A DNA stretch of 13,820 nt from Jimgerdemannia flammicorona (lineage: Eukaryota > Mucoromycota > Endogonomycetes > Endogonales > Endogonaceae). Of this stretch, positions 1 to 8,536 are shown one piece after another (positions within the stretch are counted from its first letter, which is position 1; each line of letters opens with the position of its first letter). Position numbers and translations under genes: made by a program. The notes under the pieces were generated by a model that saw only the letters and a program-made list of their open reading frames with translations, ran no database searches and was not told the origin of the DNA. The DNA lies in assembly GCA_003990745.1 (NCBI GenBank), contig RBNI01004572.1, positions 1 to 13,820 on the forward strand, read 5' to 3'.

Positions 1-217
1 AAGAAAGGTTGCTCATGAGTAGAGAGTAACTATCTACTGTTATTAAATTTATAATAAAACTATATATCAATAGAATTAATATATTATAGAGAGTTAAGAT
101 AACTATTGGCCCTAAGTTCTAAGTTCTTGAGAAAGCACTAAGTTTCTAATTATCTATTGTGGTAAAGTCTAGATATTGCTTTTAAGTTTTTATATAGTAG
201 AAAGGTCATACATATAT
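1..217. other. AT-rich left flank, no gene
   Basis: This stretch is AT-rich with many short A/T runs and stops in all frames, and I see no gene or RNA in it. It is the host DNA on the left of the retrotransposon insertion. The last five bases (TATAT) are one copy of the target-site duplication. It may be part of the same decayed, repeat-derived block that continues on the right of the element. Confidence 0.6.
213..217. repeat. Target-site duplication, left copy (TATAT)
   Basis: Five bases, TATAT, directly abut the TGTAAG end of the left LTR and are repeated exactly at 10456-10460 beyond the right LTR. A 5-bp duplication is usual for Ty3/Gypsy integrases. The sequence is low in complexity and lies in AT-rich DNA, so a chance match is possible, but it sits exactly at both LTR ends. 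Confidence 0.8.
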
Positions 218-254
218 TGTAAGATGGTTGCTTTTTAGGGTAACCGTTACGTAG

Positions 255-294
255 TTCTGGAAGGGTTTTCTGGAAGTTCTGGATATTCTGGAAG
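255..294. repeat. Short 9-bp repeats in U5 of the 3' LTR
   Basis: TTCTGGAAG occurs at 255-263 and 268-276. It is followed immediately by TTCTGGATA (277-285) and TTCTGGAAG (286-294), so three units are in tandem and one is slightly upstream. The same array is at 8497-8536 in the other LTR. Its function is unknown. The spacing does not fit a heat-shock element exactly. Confidence 0.7.
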
Positions 295-576
295 ACCATT
301 TTCTTATGGTCAAGATCAATTTCATATGGAGTATGTCCTCTATGCTTATTGATTTCAAGATCGGGTTGACGTCTCAATCAAAGTCCTTTCAATGGACTAG
401 TTCTGGATATTCAGGATTTTCCATATTTCAGGAAGTTCAAGAAACTAAGGCCAGCTTAGTTGAATTGGCGTATTGCTGCAGACAATACCCAATTAGAAAA
501 TTTCGTGATGGAGTTAGGAGTAGGACCTAACAGGGGCGGGGTTACTTAAGAGTGGTTTGTGGGGTATTTAAATGAA

Positions 577-582
577 TTTATT
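577..582 (-). terminator. AATAAA polyadenylation signal in the 3' LTR
   Basis: The minus strand reads AATAAA about 115 bases downstream of the LTR TATA box. In the 3' LTR this is the expected place for the signal that ends the retrotransposon transcript, and it places R roughly between 660 and 550. The hexamer is the only evidence, and the region is AT-rich. Confidence 0.4.
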
Positions 583-694
583 CTCTATTCACGATATTGC
601 TATACTAGGAGTAGTTGTGTGGGGGATATTTGGGAAGTGTTCAGGAATGTTCTTGTGTGTTCAAGTCTGAGATTCTGAGGTCTGGGGGAGGGGG

Positions 695-702
695 TATTTA
701 TA
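695..702 (-). promoter_or_regulatory. LTR TATA box (TATAAATA), 3' LTR copy
   Basis: The minus strand reads TATAAATA, followed by a C-rich stretch (CCCCCTCCCCC). It is conserved in both LTR copies. It lies downstream of the LTR-internal frame and about 480 bp before the U5 end, a sensible distance for a U3/R border. This copy could drive readthrough into the left flank. Confidence 0.45.
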
Positions 703-890
703 CTAGTGAGGGGTTATCTGGACTATGCTAAATATGGGTGTAGCACTAAGTGCTTTGCTGAGTTGGAATGCAGTCATATAGTATAAGTGTGATCTGACAT
801 ATCAAGAGATCATCTGACTGCTGAGTCAGTTCACAGTCACATCGTACAAGGCTAATCTAACTATACTATAACTGCTAGGCTATTTATAAT

Positions 891-1988
891 TTAAGCACTG
901 TCTGGATAGTCTTCAATAACATCACCATCGATAGCTTCATCTCTAATGAAGTAGTCATCTAGGAAAAGTGGTTCACAGATTACTTCTCCTTGTTCACTGA
1001 GATAATAATACATTGGAACTTTATCTCTATCCCATAGGATAGCATCGTCTGTCTCATATGCTGGGTAAGGTGTTGGTGGATGAAGAAGTGGTGTATCATT
1101 TTCGCTTTCATCAGATTCACTGTCTGCATACCTTCTGTAGGTTACCGCACTATGAGTTGTGGGGTTATAGTATGCTGGTGGCTGTGGTTCATGTTATTCG
1201 TACTCGGGTGGTGGAGTGGTTGGTTCAATCTCGAGGGTTGTCTGAAGGTACAGATTGTGTTCTCTGGTCTCTTCATTGTAGTTGAAGTAATCGGGGGTGA
1301 ATGCAGGTTGGTATTCGTGCCAGTGGTCATTGTCCCAATAAGTCTCATACGTGATTATGAACTGTTGTAAGTTCATTGACAGAGTTGGCAGTGTGATCAG
1401 AGTTGGAAGAGATCCTTGGCTTGAGGTCATGTCAGTGTCAGAAGGATCATTGTCTTCTGCTTCATCTTTGTCGAAGTTGATTATATCGTAGATATCCTTC
1501 ATGGTATACTCAACTTGGGGCATTTGCAGGATGTGATCATTGGGGTGTGGGAAGGTTCTGTCTGTGGTTTCAACGTACTCAAGGTACTTGTGGTTGAGTT
1601 CTTGTATCATGTTGTCGATTTGGCCATAGGACAGGGTAGCAATCATTTCGCTGGTAGTAACTCAGAGACAGGAAATAAAGGTGCTGCACTCGTAGAAGAG
1701 CTCTCGGTGTTTGTGGGCAATGAGCTTCTGGTGTTGAGACATCTGGGTAATGTCTGTATCATGGTGGTGTTCAACCATGTCTTCCAGGAGGCAGCCAATC
1801 TGGTAGTAGCTTGAGATTTGTCCAATCCAGTAGGCCTCATTAAGCATGTTCAGGGCATTCTATTGGGCTTTTATGAAGTAGAGAGGTGTTTGGCTGTAGA
1901 TATTCATGAGGGGCAGAGGGGGTGTGGCTCGGTTGACAATGGCATTCCAAATGTCAGTGCGAATGCAGTTGTAGATCTCAGTGGTCAT
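891..1988 (-). pseudogene. LTR-internal 365-codon frame of unknown function, 3' LTR copy
   Basis: The frame starts at ATG 1988-1986, with A at -3 (ACAAACATG), and ends at TAA 893-891. It would be 365 residues but is broken here by TAG at 1860, TGA at 1662 and TAA at 1194. The other LTR has sense codons at these three places (Trp, Arg, Arg). I do not recognise the family. I see no signal peptide or membrane segment. The N-terminal half is mixed and helical-looking, with His-rich patches. The C-terminal part is acidic and rich in proline and tyrosine, with PPEY and PPAY motifs around 1200-1210 and 1171-1181, and an acidic SESDESEND stretch near 1100-1120. It is on the same strand as gag-pol. 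In the 3' LTR it would be part of the genomic RNA, starting about 380 bases after the end of pol. Non-coding origin is possible but unlikely given its length and the absence of shared stops. Confidence 0.7.
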
Positions 1989-2214
1989 GTTTGTGTGTTT
2001 GGAAGTTATAGTTGTTATTTGTTTTAGTTCTCTGTTTTGATGCGTCTTGGGGCTGGGTATATATGTATTTGTTCTGGATTGGTAAGATCCTATTTGTGTG
2101 AATCTTGTGTTCCATGACTTGGTATTGACTCAGCTTTGTAATCTTGCAGGTGATTTCCAGATTTGTTCAGAGATCGCGTGTGATTTCTGTGGCTTGGAGA
2201 TTGTGCACTTACAA

Positions 2215-2227
2215 CTCTCCTCTTCTT
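2215..2227 (-). other. Polypurine tract
   Basis: The minus strand reads AAGAAGAGGAGAG, 13 purines, ending one base before the TGTAAG start of the 3' LTR. This is the standard position of the plus-strand DNA primer in LTR retroelements. Confidence 0.85.
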
Positions 2228-2364
2228 AGCATTCGACATCCTCATCGGGGCCTTCTAATTTTGTTCTGTCTTGCTGAGTTTTTGATTAGGTTCATGATAA
2301 TTATAGTGTTTGAGGGAGTAGTATATATATATTGTATACTGACAGGTGTTGGAGTATTCGGATT
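2228..2364 (-). other. Short tail between the chromodomain stop and the polypurine tract
   Basis: After the TGA at 2365-2367 the same frame stays open for about 40 codons to another TGA at 2242. A different frame ends ...GPDEDVEC-stop at 2226, right at the polypurine tract. Either could be the original pol C terminus, with the TGA at 2365 being another mutated codon. I cannot decide from one copy. Confidence 0.35.
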
Positions 2365-2370
2365 TCAGTT

Positions 2371-2535
2371 GTTCAAGGAATTGTATTCCTGAACTAAGTC
2401 AGTAGCATTCTGGAGATTGGTTTTGGGTTCCCATGTTGCATCATGGATCAGATAACCTTTCCATTTAATGAGGTACTCAGGGTGGTTCTTGTGGCTACAT
2501 TTGTTGAGGATTTGTTCGACTTCATATTCTTCCTG
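2371..2535 (-). pseudogene. Chromodomain at the integrase C terminus
   Basis: The frame reads EEYEVEQIL, then EYLIKWKGY, then ATWEP: the standard chromodomain core with the N-terminal aromatic residue, the IKWKG strand and the WEP turn. In chromoviruses this module follows integrase and directs insertion to chromatin carrying histone marks such as H3K9 methylation. The cage-type aromatic residues appear present. The frame ends with TGA at 2365-2367. Confidence 0.93.
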
Positions 2536-2669
2536 GTCATTTATAATGACAGGTGCAGGTGGTTCTGTAGTTCGGTTTGGGAATAGTTCATCATCATTGT
2601 CATTGTATTGTTTGAGACATTGGACATTGAAGACTAAGTGAATCTTAATAGTATCTGGTAGCACCAATT

Positions 2670-3660
2670 TGTAGGAGGTTGGAGATACTTGTGAAATAAC
2701 TTCAAATGGTCTGATGAACTTGCTGTTCAGCTTTATAGATGGTCTGTGCTTGAGGTTGTCAACTCGGTATCCTCGAATGTCTAGTAGAACTTTTTCTCCA
2801 ATATCAAAGATTTCTTCTCGGCGATGTTGGTTAACATACTATAACTGTTGTTCTTGAGCTCGTAATAAGTTCTCAATTGCGATCTGACTTAGATTATGCA
2901 TTCAGAGTAAGAATTCTTCAACAGCTTCAACTGTAGAGGGTTCTTCAGTGGTTCAGATGAGTGTCAGAGGAGTGTTTGGGTTTTGTCCAGTGTTGGCGAA
3001 GAATGGAGTCATTCCAAGAGAGGCTTGCTTGCTGTTGTTATAGGCAAACTCGACTGCAGTGAGGTGTTCATGCCAATCATCTTGTCTGTAGGAAATATAG
3101 TTTCTTAGCATTTGTTCTAGAGTTCGGTTCATTCTTTCAGTTTGGCCATCAGTTTCAGGGTGAAAGGCTGTAGATAGTGCAAGTTTCGTTCCAAGGTGTG
3201 TATGGAGGACTTTCCAAAAATGGCTGATGAATTTTGGATCTCGGTCACTAACAATGATCTTAGGGAGACCATGATAGTGGAAGATATTGTCAAACAAGAG
3301 TATAGCTATGTCTGGTGCTGTTGCAGTGGTGGTGGTTGGTACAAAGTAAGCTTGTTTGCTGAGATAGTCCACAAAGACAACAATTGCATCTTTCTCATTC
3401 TTGGTTTGGGGTAGTTGTACAATGAAGTCCATGGAGACTTGTTCCCAATTAGTGGATGGTACTGGGATAGGGTGGAGTAGGCCAGGTTTTACTAGTGTTG
3501 AGGACTTGTTCCATTGGCAGGCATTACAGAAAGTAATATAGGTCTTTAGTTGATCTGTCATTCGGGACCAATAGAAGTTCCGGGAGATAACTTCATAGCA
3601 TTTATCAAATCCTAAATGTCCAGTTATAGGGGCATCATGACATTTGAATAGGATAGTCCT
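2670..3660 (-). pseudogene. Integrase (HHCC, DDE core, GPY/F-like tail)
   Basis: Domains in order: an HHCC zinc domain (3510-3660) with CHDAPITGHLG followed by CNAC; a catalytic core with Asp in SMDFI (3427-3429), Asp in SDRDPKF (3244-3246) and Glu in GQTERMNR (3136-3138); and a C-terminal module with KFIRPFEV (about 2695-2725), which resembles the GPY/F motif with its Gly changed to Arg. The enzyme inserts the cDNA into the host genome. All three acidic catalytic residues remain. Premature stops at 3661 (just before the zinc domain), 2953, 2902 and 2839 (between core and C-terminal domain) disable it. Confidence 0.94.
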
Positions 3661-3839
3661 TCAGAGGTCTCGGTTATTTGGAACATACAATCTGTCCTTA
3701 TAGTAGATAGCATTGTCCTTGAGTTGGTATTGATTGTACTGGGTATGCTTATCAGCATCATCACTGTTCAGGATTTCTCGGAGTGCTTGAGCTTCTTTAT
3801 TGTTAACACATACTGCAATAATTTGTTCCATGATAGAGT

Positions 3840-4287
3840 TTGTAACCAGGGTGAGAGTTTGGATAACTTCTTCAATAGGTAGTCTGGAGATTGCGTCGGC
3901 AACAATGTTTTCCTTGTCAGGGCGGTACTGGATTTCATAGTCAAAGTTGGTAAGGACTTTCATCCATCTGGCTTGCTTTCGAGAAAGGGTAGCCTGGGTC
4001 TTGATATTGACTAATGACTTGTGGTCAGTCAATACGATGAAGTGAACTCCTTCTAGGTATGGTCACCATTTGATCAGAGTGTCCACAATGGCTAACATTT
4101 CTTTTTCGTGAGTTGCATAGTTGATTTCGGCATCATTGAACTTGCAGGAGTGATAGGCCACAGGGTGTCCTTCTTGCATGAGTACTGCTCCAAGGGCTAG
4201 GTCGGAGGCATCAGTAGTAACTTCATATGGTAGAGCAGGATTTGCTGCTTGAAGTACTGGAGTGGTTATCAAGGCATCTTTCAATGC
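3840..4287 (-). pseudogene. RNase H domain of pol
   Basis: The frame reads YEVTTDASD (first catalytic Asp), then THEKEMLAI (Glu), then VLTDHKSL (Asp), then RPDKENIVADAISRLP (last Asp), the typical Ty3/Gypsy RNase H. It degrades the RNA strand during reverse transcription. TGA at 4063 interrupts it in the segment IKW-stop-PYLEG, where related elements have arginine. TAA at 4288 separates it from RT. Confidence 0.92.
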
Positions 4288-4290
4288 TTA

Positions 4291-5256
4291 AAAGGCTATA
4301 TCTTGTTCAGGTCCCCAATTTACAAGGTTGTTGAAGTCTTTCTCTTGTTTTATGGTCCAGGGCTGTTCTCCTTTCTTGTTATGCTTGGTCATTTGAGTAA
4401 GGGCAGTGGTAATTTTGGCAAAGTTGGCAACAAATTGCCTGTAATAGTTTGCTAATCCCAGGAATGACTGGAGGTCTTTCAGCTTCTTGGGTCTGGGCCA
4501 ATCCTTGATTGTGGAGATTTTGCTGGGGTCCACTTTGATTTCATTTGGTGTAACGATGTGTCCAAGGAACTGGATTTCCTTCAGGAGAAATTCGCACTTG
4601 CTGAGTTTTGCAAAGAGTCAGTTTTCTCGGAGTTTCAGTAGTACTAGTTCAAGGTGTTCGAGATGTTCCTCCAGGGTTTTGCTGAAGACTAGGATGTCGT
4701 CAATGTAGACAACAATGAATTTGTCTAGGTATGAGTACAGGATAATATTCATCAGTATCTGGAAGGTTGCAGGAGCATTAGTTAAGCCAAAGGGCATAAC
4801 CAGGAATTTGAAATGTCCATAGCGGGTTCAGAAGGCTGTCTTGTAGATATCTTCTTCTTTCATGGCAATTTGCCAGTAACCATTTCGCAGGTCAAAAGAG
4901 CTCATGAATTGTGGGTTGGTAAGTCTATCGAATATTTCATCGATTCTGAGTAGTGGGCAACAGTTCTTGATGGTCTATTCGTTGAGGTCATGGTAATCAA
5001 TGCACATTTGCAGGTCTCCTCCCTTCTTGACAACAAAGAGGACTGGTGCACCATAAGGTGATACACTGGGTCTGATGAATCCTTGTTTCAGGAGTTCATC
5101 AATCTCTTTTTTGAGCATATCGATTTCCCTCAGTGACATGTGGTAGATTGACTTGAAGGCTGGCTTGGCATCTGGAATAGTCTTGATGGCATGGTCTACT
5201 GCTCGTTTGGGAGGTAGGCCTTTTGGGAGTTTCTTCGGGAATATATCTTGGAATTT
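4291..5256 (-). pseudogene. Reverse transcriptase domain of pol
   Basis: The recognisable blocks are: SPYGAPVLFVVKKGG (about 5030-5080), FDLRNGYWQI with the first catalytic Asp at 4891-4893, [20 protein letters not shown] (about 4765-4825), YIDD at 4696-4707 carrying the other two Asp residues, and KLSKCEF with FLGHIV (about 4550-4610). It copies the genomic RNA into cDNA. All catalytic Asp residues are present. Stops at 4975 (TAG), 4828 (TGA, in place of the Arg before TRYGHF) and 4618 (TGA) break it, and TAG 5257 precedes it. Confidence 0.95.
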
Positions 5257-5520
5257 CTAGAGTAGTGGTCTGATATGGCTGTCAACTTTGGAAAAGTCTT
5301 CTTCAGAGTTCTCGGGTTCTCCTTTGGATGGACAGATGGAGATAGCAAAAAGAGGGCATTTTTTGGCCAATTTCTTGAGTTGTAGCTTATTGATGTGGGT
5401 GATCTTTGATCCAGGGTCACTAGAGTTGAGTGTGTCCTTTTCACCTTGCAGTTTGAAGTGGTGGCATCCTTTCTTGATGGTTATAGCATGGTTTACCCAA
5501 TCGATCATGGGGTTCTCTTG

Positions 5521-5830
5521 TTTTAACCATAGAGTTCCAAGGATGATTTCGTTATCTGGGAGTGGTATGATCTGGAGGGTAACATGTACTCGATAGTCAC
5601 TAATTCGGAAGGGTAGATTGCGGACTTCCTTGCTAATGACATGTGAGGTTCCATCAGCTGTGGCAACTGCTTGGGTTTGTTGTACCGGAGAGGTGAAGAC
5701 CTTGAGTCTGTTGGCTATTTCTTCGTTGATGAAGTTGTCTGAGGCACCACTGTCTATCATAATCTTGACAGGTGCTCGATTGACAAAGGCTTTAAGTATA
5801 AGCAGTTTGTCTGATCCAATGGTGGTGATT
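5521..5830 (-). pseudogene. Aspartic protease domain
   Basis: The frame reads VKIMIDSGASDNFI, with the catalytic Asp of DSGA at 5752-5754, and further on NEIILGTLWL, the ILG-type motif of retropepsins. The enzyme would cut the polyprotein. This segment is free of stops: the frame is open from 5940 to 5260. Confidence 0.92.
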
Positions 5831-6024
5831 TCGGTTGTAGGAGCTTTCTTTCTATTAGTTCTTCTTTGAGCCAGTTCGTTGACACAAGAGAAGCAATCAT
5901 CAATCATTCGGGAAGAGTACATTCCAATACCATGGGGGCATCAGCCACTTGGTATATATCCATCTTCGATTTTCTTGTAGAATTGTTCTTCTTTGTTCAC
6001 TGTAGATTGGATTGGAGCCTTGCT

Positions 6025-6420
6025 TGATGAACCGAATCCTTTGGATCCTCGGATGGTGGGCAGTAGTTCAGGGACTTCCTTGACTATCAGGTTTGACTCG
6101 ATTTTTTCGAATAGGATTTGGGCAATACAGAATCCAATGGGAATCTTGAAGGGTGTCCAACTGTGGTTTCAGATGAGGACAATAATTTCGCCTGTGTAGT
6201 CTTCGTCAATGACTCCTCCTTCTACTGAGAGTCCTTTCAATGCTAGGCTGCTGCGACAGTATATTCTTCCAACATGTCCTTCAGGGATTTGGATACTGAT
6301 TCCTGTGTAGACTTGTTTGACTTCTCAGTTGGAGACTGTAGCTTCTTCGGCTGCATACAGGTCATATCCAGCTGCTTTTTGACTTCCTTTGGTTGGGGCC
6401 TTAGCAGTTTGTCTCAACTT
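6025..6420 (-). pseudogene. dUTPase domain between nucleocapsid and protease
   Basis: Four of the five trimeric dUTPase motifs are clear and in order: motif I AAGYDLYAAEE (6340-6375); motif II GRIYCRSSLALKG (6232-6270); motif III GVIDEDYTGE with the catalytic Asp at 6205-6207 (6187-6216); and motif V RGSKGFGSS (6025-6051). A weaker motif IV is PIGFCIAQILF (6109-6141). The family hydrolyses dUTP to dUMP and keeps uracil out of DNA; in a retroelement it would protect the cDNA. The order nucleocapsid, dUTPase, protease resembles betaretroviruses. TGA codons at 6325 (after motif I) and 6169 (between motifs III and IV) inactivate it. The Cys in motifs II and IV may be mutated residues. Confidence 0.92.
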
Positions 6421-8370
6421 GACAAAGTCTAGTGTTCTGGTGGTCAGATTGTTGAGGTGGTGCAGAGTGGTAACAGTTGCTTGTATTGCTGTTCGGGGTT
6501 TTCGGTTAGGGTAGGCACTGGCCATGTATCCTGTTTTTCGGCAATAGAAGCATGCTCCACTTCTTCTAAGTTCATTCATTTCACCTTCAGTGAGTTTCTT
6601 GAAGGTGCTTGGCTGGGTGGGTTCATGATTTCTGAGTGTCCATGAAGTAGATGTTGAGGGAGCTCGGGATGCTTCATGCTGGGGTTCTTCTTTCTTGGTC
6701 CAAGTCTTTTTCTTGTTGTTGAATTGTCTTCTGGGCAGAATGGGTCCAGCTGTTAGGATCCACTTGACCATAGTCTTGATTCTTGCTAAGCACTATTGTT
6801 GATGGTCACAACCAACTGGGCGTCCTTGTTCTCAGATTTTTCTAGTAAGCCATTCAGGCAGGGCATCGAATAAATGGTCTGCTCTTATACTATTTCGTGT
6901 TTCATCATTGGCAATATATCCTAGGCCAACGGTGTTCAGGAGTGACTCGAGTTTTGTACAGAAGGTTTCGAATTCCTCCTTGCTATGTACATCAAATTTG
7001 AGATTGCAAAGTTTTACTCGAGATTCAGCAATCATGGTTTCGCTGTGATATTGAGCAATCATGAGTTGTTTGAGTCCAGGGGCTGCAGGATGGGCTCCAT
7101 ATCCTGGGGCATTGTTTGCTACATTCTGAGCAACTACTGCAGGTCAGGTGTCCCATGTGAGGGGTTTTTCAGGAAGGGTTCACCACTATTCTTCGGCAGG
7201 TCCTCGGAAGAATATAACAACTCAGTGGACATAGGCTGTAGTGGTAGCAAAGAGTTGTTCCAGAGTGTGGTCTTGATTGTTTATCAGAATGTGGTCAGCA
7301 ACTTGCTCATTGGTCCATTGATTGGCTTCGAAGTTGGTGTCAACTACACTAATGAAGCTTTGGACTTCTTGTATAGTACTATTGAAGGTAGGTAGACTCA
7401 GATTTTTTGTGGGTCAGGTCTGTTCGGCTAAGGCAGTAATGGTTGCTGCCATTATGGCTACCTGAGCTGTGAGGTCTAGAATGTGTTGGTTTGTCATGTT
7501 GTTTACTGGAGGCGGTTGGACTGCTGGTAGTGGTGTTACTGGTACTACTTGAGGTACTGGTGCAGAGTGTGATGGGGTTCTTTGGGTCTGTGTAAGTTGC
7601 TGGAGTAATAGTTGTGGATCTGGAGTAAGGGCTTGATAGATAGCTGTCTGTTGCTGTGTAGGTGTGTTCTGTCCTAATGGAGGTTCGTTTCCTTCGGCGG
7701 TATATCCGGGATCGAATTCACTGAGATACTCCTCCTCCTCTTTGGTTTGGTCCCCATGTACTTGGGTTTGCTCAGCGTCAAAGTAGACAGAATCAGTTAT
7801 ATATCTGATTTCAGATAGACTTAATTCAAAGTCAAGTTCTGATTCGGTATTGGTTTCAGATTCAGGTAGTGTTGTAGCAGGGCCTGCTTCAGGTTCGGGG
7901 TCAGGTAATTGATGAAGGGTTTCTCTTGCTTCTTCTTTAAGAATGTGGCGGGCCTTGCTGTTCTGGAATCAGTAGTATAACACGGTCTTGGTCCTGGTGT
8001 GGTGAAAGTCGGTAGAGTTGAGCCACTTAGCTACAGAGGCTTGGGCTTCATGAGGAACTAAGGCTAGAAAGACTGCTGCTGGTTATCCTAGGTCGCTCGG
8101 GTTTGTGGAGCTGACAAAACTCTTGTTGAGAAGAGTAAAGAAGGCTTCTATAAGACCTTCTTCATCTTGACTTGCTGGGTGTAGGGCAAGGAGTTCGGTA
8201 AATAGGGTTTTGCCTATTTGCTGGTTTAATCGGAGTACTTCTTTCTTTGAATGAAGCTTGTCCCACTTGTTGCAGGTGTGGAGGTCAAATTGTCCTTGTA
8301 TGTCAGGTTCAATTCTCTCCAGATTGTCAGATAGTTCAGAATAAATTCCAGTTCAGAGGTTGGGCTTTAT
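6421..8370 (-). pseudogene. Gag: acidic N-terminal region, capsid and CCHC zinc knuckle
   Basis: The N-terminal part (about 7700-8350) is hydrophilic, with acidic ESETNTESELDFE-type and EEEEY stretches. A Gln/Pro-rich linker follows (7500-7680), then a capsid-like segment (about 6840-7480) containing ETFCTKLESLL and LFDALPEWL. A basic region (about 6690-6770) leads into one zinc knuckle (6511-6561). The knuckle reads CFYCRKTGYMASAYP: the first two Cys are kept but the His and the last Cys are both Tyr. Gag would form the particle shell and bind RNA. Ten premature stops (8353 to 6793) break it, four of them clustered at 7144-7222. The N-terminal boundary is arbitrary because no ATG is seen. 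Confidence 0.8.
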
Positions 8371-8444
8371 ACCAACTTGTAGGAATTTGCAGAAGGTTTT
8401 GTAGCAGAGTGAGGAAGCATCTTGAAGCAGAATTGGATTGTAAA

Positions 8445-8456
8445 CTGCTGCTACCA
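8445..8456 (-). other. Primer-binding-site-like sequence
   Basis: The minus strand reads TGGTAGCAGCAG, starting three bases after the CTTACA end of the 5' LTR. The TGG pairs with the CCA end of a tRNA. TGGTAGC would match a tRNA ending GCTACCA, as some fungal initiator Met tRNAs do, but the next bases do not obviously agree with those I remember. Which tRNA it is remains unknown. Confidence 0.6.
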
Positions 8457-8496
8457 AGTTGTAAGATGGTTGCTTTTTAGGGTAACTGTTACGTAG

Positions 8497-8536
8497 TTCT
8501 GGAAGGGTTTTCTGGAAGTTCTGGATATTCTGGAAG
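8497..8536. repeat. Short 9-bp repeats in U5 of the 5' LTR
   Basis: This is the same array as at 255-294: TTCTGGAAG at 8497-8505 and 8510-8518, TTCTGGATA at 8519-8527, TTCTGGAAG at 8528-8536. It is fully conserved between the LTRs. Confidence 0.7.

Larger units (their letters stand above)
218..2213 (-). repeat. 3' LTR (left copy on the plus strand)
   Basis: This 1996-bp long terminal repeat matches 8460-10455 along its full length with a constant offset of 8242 and no indel. It begins TGTAAG and ends CTTACA, a perfect 6-bp terminal inverted repeat. Relative to the element, U3 is about 2213 to 670, R lies around 660-550, and U5 runs to 218. This assignment rests on a TATA box at 695-702 and an AATAAA signal at 577-582 on the minus strand. 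It carries one copy of the LTR-internal reading frame (891-1988). At about 2 kb it is long for a fungal Gypsy LTR, many of which are a few hundred bases. Confidence 0.96.
2365..8459 (-). pseudogene. Single-frame gag-dUTPase-pol polyprotein, inactivated
   Basis: All domains are in one register on the minus strand, from the 5' LTR border to the chromodomain, with no frameshift between gag and pol. That would give a polyprotein of roughly 2000 residues. Premature stops are at 8353, 8083, 7969, 7414, 7222, 7186, 7180, 7144, 6832, 6793, 6325, 6169, 5941, 5257, 4975, 4828, 4618, 4288, 4063, 3661, 2953, 2902 and 2839: 16 TGA, 5 TAG, 2 TAA. At conserved RT and RNase H sites the TGA replaces arginine, so it arose from CGA; TAG and TAA fit CAG, CAA or TGG. 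The start is unresolved. The frame is open through the primer-binding-like site and into U5 as far as TGA 8653, with no ATG before about 7480. An ATA at 8370-8368 could be a mutated start codon, but this is a guess. Confidence 0.93.

Noticed and set aside
255..294. Heat-shock element
   Set aside because: The TTC and GAA units are not spaced at regular 5-bp steps, so the classic pattern is not met.
306..1370. Plus-strand open frames in the left LTR (and equivalents at 8548-9527)
   Set aside because: They are short, overlap each other and lie opposite the U3/U5 of the element. They read low-complexity Val/Trp/Leu-rich peptides with no recognisable domain.
6985..7395. 136-codon plus-strand frame
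   Set aside because: It lies antisense to the capsid part of gag, which is in register with the whole polyprotein; the plus-strand product resembles nothing I know.
2365..8459. TGA read as a sense codon (recoding) in gag-pol
   Set aside because: The two LTR copies have CGA in one and TGA in the other at the same position (9904 versus 1662; 1704 versus 9946). RPB2 also needs no TGA readthrough, so TGA arises by mutation.
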